A stretch of 64,000 bases of DNA from Cryptomeria japonica (Eukaryota > Streptophyta > Pinopsida > Cupressales > Cupressaceae). Made by a program: the position numbers and the translations under genes. Below the pieces are notes generated by a model. That model did not search any database. It was not told the DNA's origin and saw nothing but the letters and a program-made list of their open reading frames with translations. Numbering within the stretch: position 1 is the stretch's first letter; every line of letters starts with the position of its first letter. Location of the stretch: positions 260,140,437 through 260,204,436 of the forward strand of contig NC_081410.1 in the NCBI RefSeq assembly GCF_030272615.1. The letters are read 5' to 3'. Positions 11,573 to 22,402 of this stretch are shown in pieces.

Positions 11573-12841
11573 CTTCTTCCTTAGGTTCTTTAGGGGCTTC
11601 CAGAAGTGCTTTAGCATATGTTTCAATTATATGATCGTCTATTTCATAGCCCATCTATGTTATCCAAACAGTCCTAGGGATGACTGCTTCCATCCAGATC
11701 TCATCCTTCTTGATTACAAAGCATATTTCATCCTTATATTTGTCAACAATCTTTTTTGATAATCTAATTCTTTTCTTCATTTTGGCCTTTAGTGCTTGAA
11801 AGAAATCATGGATATTGTTTTCCTTATCTTCTCCCATATAGTTGAATAGTTCTGTTAGTTGTTTTCCTACTGGTATATCATATCCAAGTTCTTTGTAGCC
11901 TATACCGGGAACCTATTTGGTTATATGTAACATCAGACATACTAACAAATTTCCAAATTTTAAAGTTCCTTTCTTGTCCTTCTTAATCTTGCCTAAGTTG
12001 TCAATTAATTCATCTTTCAACCACTCACATACATCAATCTTTGCATTATCTGTGACCATATCATAAGCATTCTTAATGCATAAACTTGAAACTGAATTGA
12101 GTCTATTTGTATGAGTAGCTTTATATCCTAATATCATGCTGATAAATCTCACATTAATATCTGTTACATCATTTACTCTTAAGGACCTTTTGTCAGATGT
12201 GGCACCAGTTAACTGAGTCACTAGGTCATTGGAAACCTTCTTGTTTTTGTTTGGCCTTTTACCAATGGTTGGTAACCCGGTGACAGCTTTCACAACTTCC
12301 TTAGTGATTTTGTGAATTGCATCTAACCAAAAAAATTCACCATGTACCCTGCTTAAGACTATCCTAATCACATCCTTGGGAAATTTAGGAATGCTAAGGA
12401 TCTCTGTAAATCCTAGGGTTTCAATGATCTTGTGTTCATCTTTTACATTGCCGAATTCATCACATATGACAGTTTTAAACATGGTTTTAATCTCTTCATC
12501 TCCTAGTTCCTCAATGTTACAATGAATGTAAATTCTAGGATCTTCAGCATAAACAACTCCCTTAGGAATTTGAGAAAAATCACCTAAGGTATCATCTTTC
12601 TTTGCTATCTTGGGAACTAATTGAAATACGGGCCTAGGTCTATTTATAACTTTGACAATAGTAGGGTTTGCTATGTATTCAATTGCAGACGTGGATGCCA
12701 TGATAAAATACCTTTTATTGCCTTTTGGATGGATGATTGCTTGAAGTGTTCTTGCCTCTTGCTCGAAATGCCTTAGCTTGGAATCTTCGCGCTCTTCGCA
12801 GGTTTGAAATCTCGGTGAAATGAAATGGAGCCAAAACCTCA

Positions 12842-12849
12842 AATTTATA
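12842..12849 (-). promoter_or_regulatory. TATA-like box upstream of copia ORF2
   Basis: The minus strand has CTATAAATTTGAGG about 145 bp before the ORF2 ATG at 12701, followed by a GC-richer stretch (12800-12750) that could be a short 5' UTR. This placement would allow ORF2 to be transcribed independently of the LTR. Inferred from position and sequence only. Confidence 0.4.
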
Positions 12850-13011
12850 GTGTCTTTTCACCATCTACCACATTAAATGCATGTTGGTTAAGTATTCACT
12901 TAACATTGTCTATCGATAATTAGTAATTTCCAACTTCTCGTCTCTAACCGAGGGAATAATAGCACATGTGTCAATAGATTTCCAAACCCTCAAGGAAACT
13001 TTCTTCAATTA

Positions 13012-14180
13012 GATGAAGAACTTCCTGCTGGTGGAGCACTGCTTTGTCCTGCCAGTGAGGCATCACTCTGTTCTGCCAGTGAAGCATTGACTGGTTCTAC
13101 CGATGGAGAAATATTTAGATTAGCTTTTCTAATCCATTATTTTGAGAATTCTTGCTTAACCTCTTCAACCTTTTCTTTACCTTTCAAGCTAGAACTTTTG
13201 TTGTCCACCGGTGATCCTTTACTTCTATAGAATTTTGCAATATACCCAATCTTGTTACATCCATAACAAGTTACATTATTCTTCTGAATAGCTTTCTCAT
13301 AACCTATGTCGGTTTGTGTTCTGCATTGATTGGATAAATGTCCAAATCTTCCACAAACATAACATCTCACATTCATTCTACAATTTTCAGAGTTGTGACC
13401 AACTTTGTTGCATTTTGAACATTGACCGGTGGGTGTGTTGATATTCTGATAATTTCTAGATCTACATTCATTTTCTCTATGACCATACTTATTACAGTTA
13501 AAGCATTTTCCATTGAATTTATAAGTATTAGGTTTTCTTACCAGTTTGTTGTGATCCTAAGTATTTGCAGTACCGGAGCTTTCACCAACTTCAAAGCCAA
13601 TTCTATAAGTGTCACCTTTAGGTTTTTTATTCTTCAACAAGGTACCAAGTTCCTCTGAGCTTTTCTTGAATTTTTCTTTATGTTGATTTGCAGTTTCTAG
13701 TTCTCTTTCTAAGACCTCTTTCTGTCTCATCAGTTCATTGGAGTCATTCTGAGTGTACATCAGATCTATCTTCAACATGTCATTTTCATAGCTAAGTCTT
13801 GTGTTCTCATTTGCTGCATCACTTAGCCTTTTGGTCAATTCTTTTTCATTCTTCTTCCTATCCTCAATCTCTTTACAAAATCTCATAGTCATATCTTGTA
13901 TCTCATTCTTTGTTGTCAAGTTTTCTAGTTTCAGCTTGCTTATCTGATCATTAAGTGATTCCTTTTCATCATTCTCATTTTGCATCTTTTCACAAAGTTC
14001 TCTTCTCTTATTTCTTGCAACAGTAAGATTCTCTTGAAATGCCTGAATGATATCCTGAGCTGCCCTTAAATCATCTTCTAGTTTGATATTTTTCAATTTC
14101 TCTGCATCATAGTCTGAAAGAGCTCCTTCAAGTTGCTTCATCAGATTTTCCATCTTTACCAGTGTCAAGCTCTTCCTCAA
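13012..14180 (-). pseudogene. Copia-element gag-like ORF: coiled coil plus zinc knuckles
   Basis: One minus-strand frame with stops at 13557-13559 and 13137-13139. The first ~190 residues are a highly charged heptad-rich coiled coil (KLEDDLRAAQ, KLKLENLTTK, LERELETA). Three CCHC knuckles follow (CFNCNKYGHRENEC, CSKCNKVGHNSENC, CYVCGRFGHLSNQC), and a fourth degenerate one, CYGCNKIGYIAKF, has lost its His and last Cys. The tail is Ser/Ala-rich. The ORF starts only about 25 bp after the primer-binding site, and the usual N-terminal copia gag domain is absent, so the 5' part of gag appears to have been deleted. Confidence 0.75.
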
Positions 14181-14203
14181 GCTACTAGGCTTCTAAAAAT
14201 AGA

Positions 14204-14222
14204 GGACCAGGCTCTGATACCA
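14204..14222 (-). promoter_or_regulatory. Primer-binding site, initiator tRNA-Met type
   Basis: The minus strand reads TGGTATCAGAGCCTGGTCC two bases after the 5' LTR end. TGGTATCAGAGC is complementary to the 3' end of plant initiator tRNA-Met, the usual copia primer. Confidence 0.9.
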
Positions 14223-14224
14223 AT

Positions 14225-15039
14225 TGTTAGGATTCCCACAGATACTAAGAGGGGGGGGTGAATCAGTATCTAACCGGTGTACAGAATTTCTTATCTTAAA
14301 ACATGCAAAATATATTATAATAGTGTACCGATATGCAAGAAATAATGCAATAAACAAAATTAAAAACATCCACATGAAAAGCACACCATGACATTAGGAT
14401 TTAATGAGGAAACCCGGTGTGGGAAAAACCTCGGAGGGATTTGTGACCCACAATATCCACTTACTGGCCAATAAGAGAATATTACTTACAACAGGGGCCT
14501 GCACATGCAGGAAGGCACCCTGCCTAGAGCTCACTGCTCAAATGGGAAGTCTCACTAACTTACTATGTGGATTATAAAAATCCAGTATATTGTACTGCTT
14601 TACAATAGCATCTACAATGCCTAATTCAGTGCCAGTTGTTGCTCTACTTCTTACATAAACCTTTTAACCTATATTTTGCATAATAGGTCTGCCTTAATAT
14701 TTCGCATACATCGATTACATAACCTTATTCATTTCTTCCTTCTTTTTAAATGTCTACAATGATCTCTTTTATATCTGAGTCATTTTATAACATGCCAAGT
14801 CAGCTTACAAAATTTTTACAATAATAAACAAAATATAATATAACAAAATCTTGTCGGCCTCTGTGTCGGTATACTTCCTTTCTCTGTGTCGGTGCCAGTG
14901 TCCTGAGTGCTGGTGTAGAGTCTGATCATTGATGCCAGTGCACTAACTAGCCGGTGTAATGCCTTGCTTGTAAGGTTTCCATCAATGACAAAACCTTCAA
15001 TCACATACAATGTCTCATTGGAGTGTGCATATGCCAACA
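14225..15039 (-). repeat. 5' LTR of the copia-type element
   Basis: Minus strand 15039 to 14225, 815 bp, beginning TGTTGGCATATGCACACTCC and ending GGAATCCTAACA next to the PBS. A C-run (14253-14260 on plus, GGGGGGGG) sits near its 3' end. The equivalent position in the copia-2 LTR is CACCCCTCCCCTCTCAG. The first ~60 bp are repeated at 7764. Confidence 0.85.
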
Positions 15040-15233
15040 AGATAGGCACAGGGGTTCAAAAGAGTACTCCCCCATGCCTTGGTCTTTTATTTTCATCTTT
15101 TGTTCAAATTTTATGGATAGGGACTTGAGTTTTTCTTAATGGTTGGATGATGAGGAAGCTTGGGCCTTCCTGTTATCTGGAAGTAAAATATCTTGAGTTT
15201 CCCACATAGCATTGCAATACTAAAAGGCATTAG
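15040..15233. other. Short unassigned spacer between two copia elements
   Basis: About 190 bp with no ORF or recognisable element. It contains a CTCCCCCATGCC stretch at 15068-15079 resembling copia polypurine-region sequence, but nothing firm can be said. Confidence 0.3.
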
Positions 15234-16891
15234 TGTTGGCATTGTGATTGTCATTGATGTCAACTAGTATAGGATGGTTACTGGTATAAGACATGTTTGT
15301 GTGGTACTGTTATTATTGCATACTTCATGATATGTCTTTGATATTCACCAGTAAGTGAGGAAATGTCTTTTAGCACAAAGGCATTTGGAGTCACCGGTAC
15401 ACAAGTTAGTGTTGACTTGTGCAAGGACTACAAACCACTATAGGATATGTTAGCAGTGCATTATTTCCAATTGACAAGTGAGTTAGTGTCAACCAGCAAC
15501 TATTATGTTGAAGGATGTTTGGATAAGAAATAGTAGGACTCCCATCGGATAAAGAAGCAATCACCATAAGAAGTAGTTGGCATGATGATGCGGTCATAGG
15601 AGTTGACTCAGACTAAAGTTTAGTACTCTTATGCATGATCGGAGCTCTCTGGATAGACAAGTGATCAGTGATCAGTCTGCTTAGTGGTCAATGACCAGTG
15701 GCAAAAGATAACAGAGTTACACTAGTGAACCGGTGATAGAAGTTGAAGGATGATATCCACCAGGAATCTTGAAGCAGTGACCAGTAAGCTGGATGCGATG
15801 ACCAAAGGTGATTCAGTCATGGTGAGATATCATCAAACAAATAGATAGTGAAGTCTACAATAGTTAACAACCAGTTAAGGTGAGATTTGTGTGGATTTTT
15901 CAGTTTGCATTAAAAAGGCAGAACACGACCTAGAGGTTAGTGAAATTATGAATTGCAGAGGCAATCAAGGATGAGTTGCTGGCGAGATTGATGGAGAGCA
16001 TGCAGAGAGAGTGCGGGAAGATTTAAAAATATTTGAATTTCAAATCTACTGAGTGTTAGGTTTGAACTAATTGAGGAATCAACTGGTATGTCTTGACAAA
16101 ATATGGTATAAAGGGTTTTGGCAAAAAACAAAATGATTGATCAAAAAATTTGCAAAGTACAAATCATGTGAGAGGCGATCCAAAGTGTAGAGTGAAGAGT
16201 GAGGAAGTGCTAAGTGATTTAGCAGAGCAGAGTGTGTATGAAGTAGACCGGTAGAGTGCAGAGCCGAGGGTATGAGAAGAGGACCGGCAGAGTGCAGAGC
16301 CAAGGGTATGAGCAGAGAATCGGTGCAGTGCAGAGCAGACACAACCAATGCAGACAGAGTATGAGTTTCATTGTGATCTGATCAAGCTATCAGTAGATAT
16401 TCCAATAGATCAACTTCTTGTTGCTTTCTAACCATTGCAACTCAAAATCCCTTAACTAAGTGGACTTTAATAGGTCCCTTTGTAAAATCCCTTAACCGGG
16501 TGACATCTTAATTGATGATCCTAAGTCCTTTAACAAGGCTACCTCTAATAGGGTAAAGGCACTAACAGGACTTAAAGAAAATCCCTTAACTGGGTGGCAC
16601 CTAACAGTGTCTTTGTAATCTCCTAACAAGGATGGCTCGTCACCGGGCATACTCCAAAAGAGTGCAAATTTGTGAGTTTCTACTCACACCGTGGTTTTCT
16701 CCCATTTGGGTTTCCATGAGATAAATCTTGGTATTATTGTGTATCCTTTCATGCATGCATCTTCTCCTGCAATAATTGTTTGTATTGATGAATATTAAGT
16801 TAGTGCATACTTGAGTAAAAAGGTTTTAATTCAATGAAACAAGTAAAGTGTTGATTCACCCCTCCCCTCTCAGCATCGGTTGGGACTAACA
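15234..16891 (+). repeat. 5' LTR of copia-2
   Basis: 1658 bp from TGTTGGCATTGTGATTG to GGTTGGGACTAACA, directly before the PBS. It holds internal near-repeats: two ~45-bp units with ACCGG(T/C)AGAGTGCAGAGCC at about 16243-16320, and several AATCCCTTAAC(Y)GGGTG-type units at 16440-16620. No second LTR is present, so the left boundary rests on the TGTTGG start and the terminal match to other copia LTRs. Confidence 0.75.
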
Positions 16892-16893
16892 GT

Positions 16894-16911
16894 TGGTATC
16901 AGAGCCTTGGT
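16894..16911 (+). promoter_or_regulatory. Primer-binding site of copia-2
   Basis: TGGTATCAGAGCCTTGGT, two bases after the LTR end; complementary to the 3' end of initiator tRNA-Met. Confidence 0.9.
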
Positions 16912-16954
16912 CCTTAGATTCAGAAGAGCTTAACAACTTAAGGAAAGATCCAAG

Positions 16955-17965
16955 ATGATACGAAAGGAAGGCCCCAAGTTCTCTAAGGAGAATTATACAT
17001 TATGGTGTGGTAGAATGAAACTCTTCCTAAAAATCCTAGGAGATCAATATTGGAATCATGTAAGCATAGAGTACAATGAACCTACAGGGGTTATCACTAC
17101 AGATTAGATCAAAGAAAGGCAAGATAAAATTACAATTATGGATATGATTTCTAACACTCTATCTGATAATGAGTATGTTGAGGTTGAAGATCTAAAAATA
17201 GCCTACGAGATGTGGAATAAGCTAAAGACAGTTTATGGAGGAGATACTCATGTACAAAAGGCTAAGGTGGATAGCTTAAGAGGCAAATTTGATGAGATGG
17301 GGATGCAAGAAGGAGAAAATATAGAACAGTATAGCAAAAGAATAAAGGATGTGGAAAATTCCATCTGAATTATTGGAGGAAAGCTTGAAGAAGATAATGT
17401 GGTCAATAAAATCTTGAGAACCTTTCTACCACAATATGCCATAAGGGTTTTTGTAATTCAAGAACTCAGATCCTTGGGAACGGTTAGTGTTTCACTTGAC
17501 TCACTGATCAGTAAGTTGATTGCCTTTGAACTGAGCAACTATGATAACAGTGTACCAAAGATTAACGTTGCCTTCAAAGCTTCCATGATACCTGCAACAA
17601 CAAGGAGAATAAAAGAAACCGAAAATAGTACTACTACAAGAACCGATCATTCTCATGAATGTGACAACCTGTTATCTGAAGAACAGGAACAAGATGAGAT
17701 TGAAGCTCTACTAGCAAGAAGGCTACCAAGAGGAAAAGGAAAGTATAAAGGTAAACTTTCCTTGAAGTGTTTCTCTTGCAATAGAATAGGTCATATTGCA
17801 TCCAGATGTCCTGACAATGAAAGGAAGGATAATTTTAGAAGCTACAAAGACAAGAGCAAGAAGGAGTGCTATCTTGCAGAAGAAAGAGTTACCGATGAAG
17901 AATCAAAAGGATCTAATGGAGATGGAATTGCATTTGTAGTGGTAAAGGAAGATAACACAGAGTAA
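16955..17965 (+). pseudogene. Copia-2 gag
   Basis: ATG at 16955 (MIRKEGPKFSKENYTLWCGR) begins a typical copia gag, with the YEMWNKLKTVYGGD and IEQYSKRIKDVENSI blocks and a C-terminal CCHC knuckle (CFSCNRIGHIASRC, about 17770-17811). In-frame stops are TAG 17105-17107, TGA 17366-17368 and TAA 17963-17965. The reading frame continues past the last stop into protease, so gag-pol was one polyprotein. The stops make it non-functional. Confidence 0.85.
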
Positions 17966-19450
17966 AGTGATATGGCATTGATCTTTAGTTCAAACTGGTG
18001 TGGATACTGGGTAATTGATAGCGGTTACACTCACCACATGACCGGTGATAGAAACAAATTCCTCAGCATGGAGGACTGTAATGGAGGAACGGTGAGATTT
18101 GGCAATGATGCTCCTTGTCTAGTAAAAGGTAAGGGATCTATAGCCCTAAATGATAAAACAAAATGTGAAGATGTTTATTGGGTAGAAGGGCTAAAATATA
18201 GTCTGTTAAGTGTTGCACAACTTAACAATAAGGGTTATTGGTTAGAATTCAATAAAGGAATATGCAAAATAAATGACAAATCATGAAGTCTAATTGGTAT
18301 CGGTAAACAAACTAGAAGAAATATGTTCTGCCTAGAATCCACTGTATGAAGTTGCCTAGTGGCAAAGGTAGAAGATAGCTGGTTGTGGCACAAAAGATTC
18401 TGCCATGTAAATTTTGATAGTATAGCAAAGGTTAGCAAAATGAAGTCTGTCAGAGGTATGCCTGACATTATGAAACCTGAGAATGCTATGTGTAAAGAAT
18501 ATCAACTAGGAAAGTTGACCGGATCTAGCTTCAATAGCAAATCTTATTCATCTGAGAATGTGCTAGACTTAGTACATACAAATTTGTGTGGTCCTATGAG
18601 AACTAAGAGTTCCTATGGGAACCGGTACTTCATGTTGTTTGTAGATGATTTCTCAAGAATGATGTGGGTTGTGTTCTTGAAAGAAAAATCTGAAGCCTTT
18701 CACATGTTTAAGATCTTCAAGGCTCGAGTAGAGAGAGGAACCGATAAGAATCTGAAATGTCTAAGATTAGATAGAGGAGGAGAGTTCACCTCTCAAGAGT
18801 TCATGAATTACTGTGAAGAACAGGGGATTATGAGACAGATGTCTGCACCGAGAACACCTCAGCAAAATGGGGTTGCTGAAAGAATGAACAAAACTTTGAT
18901 TGATTGTGTGAGGACTCAGATGATACAAAAGGATATTCCACATATCTTCTGGAAGGAAGCAGTAAGCATTGTTGTGTATACCTTGAGCTCAATACAGGTG
19001 AAGAAAGGGACAAATAAAACTCCCTATGAATTATGGTGTGGATACTCACCCAATGTGAGCTATTTCAAAGTATTTGGAAGCAAGTGCTAAATCAAGAGGG
19101 ATGAGTACTTTGGAAAGTTCGATCCCAAGAGTGATGAAGGAACCTTCTTAGGTTACTCCACAAAGATTAAATCATATTGGTGTTTGAACAAAAGGACTGG
19201 TAAGATTGTGGAGAGTGCCAATGTCAGAGTGGATGAGTTCTCTGAGAAAAATGAACAGGATAGCAAGAGTGAACCAAATAATTATCAAGGGTTCGAGTAC
19301 ACTGTACCGGTCAAACTTGCTAAAGAGAATCTTGTTGTAGCAGCAAATGAGGAAGCATGTGAAGTATAACCTGCACAACCAATAGAAGAAGCTCCAAGAA
19401 ACAAACTGGTACTAGCAAGGTATGTCAGAAACTGTAGTTTCCACCCTTGA
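17966..19450 (+). pseudogene. Copia-2 protease and integrase, truncated
   Basis: The same frame as gag. The protease motif is WVIDSGYTHHMTGD (about 18007-18048; active site DSG). The integrase zinc region starts at SWLWHKRFCHVN (HxxxH, about 18374-18409) but the usual CxxC reads CKEYQLGK, with one Cys lost. The core has LVHTNLCGP where the first catalytic Asp is expected (VHTN instead of xxTD), then LRLDRGGEF for the second Asp and QNGVAERMNKTL for the Glu. In-frame stops at 18284, 18347, 19088 and 19367. It ends in the linker LVLARYVRNC just before RT would start. Confidence 0.85.
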
Positions 19451-19851
19451 CCGGACATATATTTCATTTTGATAGACATACTTAGACCTTTATTTTATGC
19501 AGGATGGATATGTTTAGACATGATTAGACATATTTTATGCTATGGATTATGTTCTTGATTAGGATATGATACTTTATATGTTTCAGTTGATTAGTATAAT
19601 GATAGATACCATGTGGATTTATAGTATTTTATGATGATTATATGATTTGATGGTTTTACACACATTCATATGTGTTAGATGGATTACACTGTTTATGCCT
19701 TGATGATTCTTAGTAGTGCTAACCCTAGCCTTTGATAATATGTATGTGTGATGATCACTGGTTGTACATTGTCTGACTGTATTCGTGGGGAATCAACGTC
19801 ACAACACTCATTGCGAGCGGGATGTGTCGTTGCAATATTCTTCCACTTGTC

Positions 19852-19855
<4 letters not shown>

Positions 19856-19901
<46 letters not shown>

Positions 19902-20042
19902 GTATGTATATATATATATATGTATATATATATGTATATATATATGTATATATATATATATGTATATATATGTATATGTATATATGTATATATATATATA
20001 TATATGTATATGTATATATATATATATGTATATATGTATATA
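19856..20042. repeat. TA / TATATG microsatellite
   Basis: About 187 bp of alternating TA interrupted by periodic TG (TATATATG). All the I/Y-only reading frames over it are artefacts of the repeat. Confidence 0.95.
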
Positions 20043-20800
20043 TCGTCATTAGTGGTTGCAGGACTTGCAGGTGTCAGACATCTATTTCTCCTGAGCAACC
20101 AAGTGCGAGCTCCCCTGGCTTGACAAGTGCGAGCGTGTCTTTTCCCAATGGTAAATATTTGGTTCGGAGATGATGACAGTTCCCCTATCACACTCTAGGT
20201 TTAAGTTGACATTTGTGTGCTTGTTAGTGTTGGTGTATTCGTCATGTCAGTTGTCAGTTGGTCGCCCTGATCATCTGTGGTATGATTTAGCTACTTAAGT
20301 GATTTATATGATTAGATTAATTATTTTAATAATTATTTTTTGATCATATGTTTATCTTGATTTATTGATTTAATTGGTTTTGGATTATTGATATTTGTTT
20401 ATTAAGGTTGTTTGAAATTTATTTAATATTTAATTGCTTCATCTATTTATTGTAATCATTAATTACCTATAGTTTATATCTATTTATTTAAATATATATC
20501 AATGTCTTGGTTTGAATATTATTTATTAATGTTGCTATTTTAATTATTTTCAAACTTTAACAATTATTTATGACCTTACCTTTGTGATTTATTAAATATT
20601 GGATTGGTGTCCTTTTTATTTAGTGTAAATGTTTAATATTTATTTCAGGGAAATAAAACTATGAGTTAAAATAAATAAATATAATTATCCCCACTTGTTA
20701 TATTAATACACTCTATTTTCTCTCTTTTGATTTTAAAATTTTCATTGGAAAGTCAATGGTTGGGGCAATAAAATAAAATATTTCTAACCCTAAGTTTTGA

Positions 20801-20831
20801 ATGAGATTATTTCAAAATGAAATAATCTCAT
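20801..20831. repeat. Perfect 14-bp inverted repeat
   Basis: ATGAGATTATTTCA, AAA loop, then the exact reverse complement TGAAATAATCTCAT. It is AT-rich. Function unknown. Confidence 0.8.
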
Positions 20832-22402
20832 TGGCTAGAATTTTGGCTAGGGTTTTTGAGTATTCGCTTTTCTTTTTATTCTCTTACCGTGAAGTTATAC
20901 AGCTTCTTCCTTCATGTTTTCCTCATGTAAAAAAAATTTTGCTCTTCTAAAAAATCTTTTGGTTTGATCTTGGAGCTTGGATTGGCTGGGATTTGCTGGT
21001 TGTTAAAGGAGTGAGGAGGCTCTTCTTCAACATCTTGTTTTTCCATTACATAGGGTGAAGGTCGGTGATCTGTAGCCTTTGTTTTCTCTTTGCATTTTGG
21101 TTTTTGTGTCTTCTCTATGAATGTTTTTGCTTACTGGGAATTTGGGGAAAATGTATTTGTATTACTTATATTCTTGTTGCAATCAATAGAGGGGAAAAAT
21201 TTATTTGTGCATATATTGAGTTGTTGGCTATATGCATTTTTAGTTGCCTATAGAATGTTGTTCACAGAAATGGCCTCATCTCTATACATTTCTTGTTTGA
21301 GGTTGAATAACTATTGTTATTTTATTCATACCATTGGAATCATTTTGCAATAAGCTATATTGGGTGTTTATATTCATAGTTTTGTTGCAAAGAGATTCAT
21401 TTCTTGTGAAATATCACTCTTCACTTAGCCCTTTTGATTTTGTTGGTTCCTAAGTGTTGTTAGGACTAGGCAACCCTGTCAATACCTATTTTGTGCATTT
21501 CTTTCAAGTGTTGATTTTTTTGTCTTAGCCGTAAAGTCATCTGCACCACAACCTATATTTTATTTTTGCATTGTATTTGTTGATTTTATGTACAGGTCTA
21601 CAACTTTCTATTAAACGTATCTCAAAAATTATCAACTAGGTTTTTGTGAAATTTATTGGCTTTGTTTACCTTGTAGTATCCTAAATTTTGTGTAAAAATA
21701 GTGAAATTTACGATCTGGGTTTTTAAGTTATGATTACAACACTACGACTTCGTTTTTAGAATTTTCTGGTATTTCTGCTTATTTTGATTTGTTTCTTTCA
21801 GTCATTTTTTTGTACCAGAGGCTTGGTTATGATGTACTTATTTATTTGTGTTTCATATTTCCCTATGCTAAATTATATGGTTTTGTGATGCTTTATGAGC
21901 TCTTGATCTTCATATTTTCGTGCTTATGGGTTCCTCTCATGTAGAGATGCCATGAGAGAAGGTTGAATCTAGTTGTTGATACCAGCAAGTGTATGGCCTT
22001 GTTGTGATTTGTATTATATCTTTTTAGCAGCTTATTATGGCCTTGTTTATTGGCCCTTGTTTTATGATTTCTTTCCAAGAGGTCCCCTTGCTTATTCTCC
22101 TTATTAATGTAGCCTTGTTTCATGCTTCTTGCTCGCGTACATGTTCATGTGGAATGTTTGGGCTACATTATATGAATCTCTTTTCAGTTTGCATACTTGC
22201 TTTCAGGACCTCTTGGGCATGTTACTTTTCTATGGGTCCATGATAGGGGGAGTGGGCTTCCTTGTGATGACCGAGGTCACGAGAGATAGACTCTCATGAG
22301 GTTCCTTGTAAGGATGCATGAATTCTAGACTGCTAGGGCACAAGGGGGTTTTCCTTGCACTGTAAAAAAGGTGATAACCTAAAATGAATATGGGATGGGT
22401 AG

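Larger units (their letters stand above)
7947..12701 (-). pseudogene. Copia-element ORF2: about 1100-residue unknown protein, split by a solo LTR
   Basis: Starting at the ATG at 12701 (MASTSAIEYI) and removing the solo LTR plus one target duplication (10129-11577, 1449 bp = 483 codons), the minus strand gives one frame of 1102 codons to a TGA at 7947-7949. It contains roughly ten nonsense codons (for example at the 11913, 11655 and 9279 ORF ends) but no frameshift. The N-terminal ~300 residues look globular (FFWLDAIHKITKEVV, TGLPTIGKRP, NVRFISMILGY). The middle is basic with a PKKKK-rich, NLS-like stretch near 9790-9750. The C-terminal third is Glu/Lys-rich and probably coiled coil. It resembles no retroelement enzyme I know. 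It could be a captured host gene or a transposon-associated protein; I cannot assign a function. Confidence 0.6.
7682..15039 (-). mobile_element. Non-autonomous Ty1/copia-type element carrying a large unknown ORF
   Basis: On the minus strand: 5' LTR 15039-14225, initiator-Met PBS, a zinc-knuckle gag-like ORF, a spacer with a TATA-like box, a single-frame ORF2 of about 1100 codons, a polypurine tract, and the first few dozen bases of a 3' LTR before truncation. No RT, RNase H or integrase motifs are visible, so movement would need enzymes from another element. A solo Tat LTR (10129-11572) is inserted in ORF2. The terminal TGTTGG...TAACA and a polypurine tract read as CAAAGGGGGAGA fit SIRE-like copia elements. 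Confidence 0.75.
15234..19450 (+). mobile_element. Truncated Ty1/copia element (copia-2)
   Basis: Plus-strand order: 5' LTR 15234-16891, initiator-Met PBS, gag, protease, integrase. The integrase-before-RT order is diagnostic for copia. Homology ends at about 19450, in the linker before RT; no RT, RNase H or 3' LTR follows. Gag through integrase is in one frame (relative to ATG 16955) with seven nonsense codons and no frameshift. Confidence 0.9.
19451..22402. other. Unassigned AT-rich region
   Basis: About 3 kb between copia-2 and the Tat-2 LTR. It has no ORF that looks like a protein and no recognised LTR ends, PBS or domain. It contains the TA microsatellite (19856-20042), a perfect 14-bp inverted repeat (20801-20831) and runs of T-rich sequence. 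It may be decayed retroelement or original intergenic DNA. A host gene fragment cannot be excluded, but I see no support for one. Confidence 0.4.

Noticed and set aside
14204-14222. Possible tRNA-Met gene fragment
   Set aside because: Only the 3'-end complement is present next to LTR ends, which is a primer-binding site and not a tRNA gene.
19693-20191. Several overlapping ORFs of Ile/Tyr/Thr repeats on both strands
   Set aside because: They are translations of the TA/TATATG microsatellite.
20960-22260. Possible host gene in the 21-22 kb region
   Set aside because: Only short frames without conserved domains, splice structure or codon bias could be seen.
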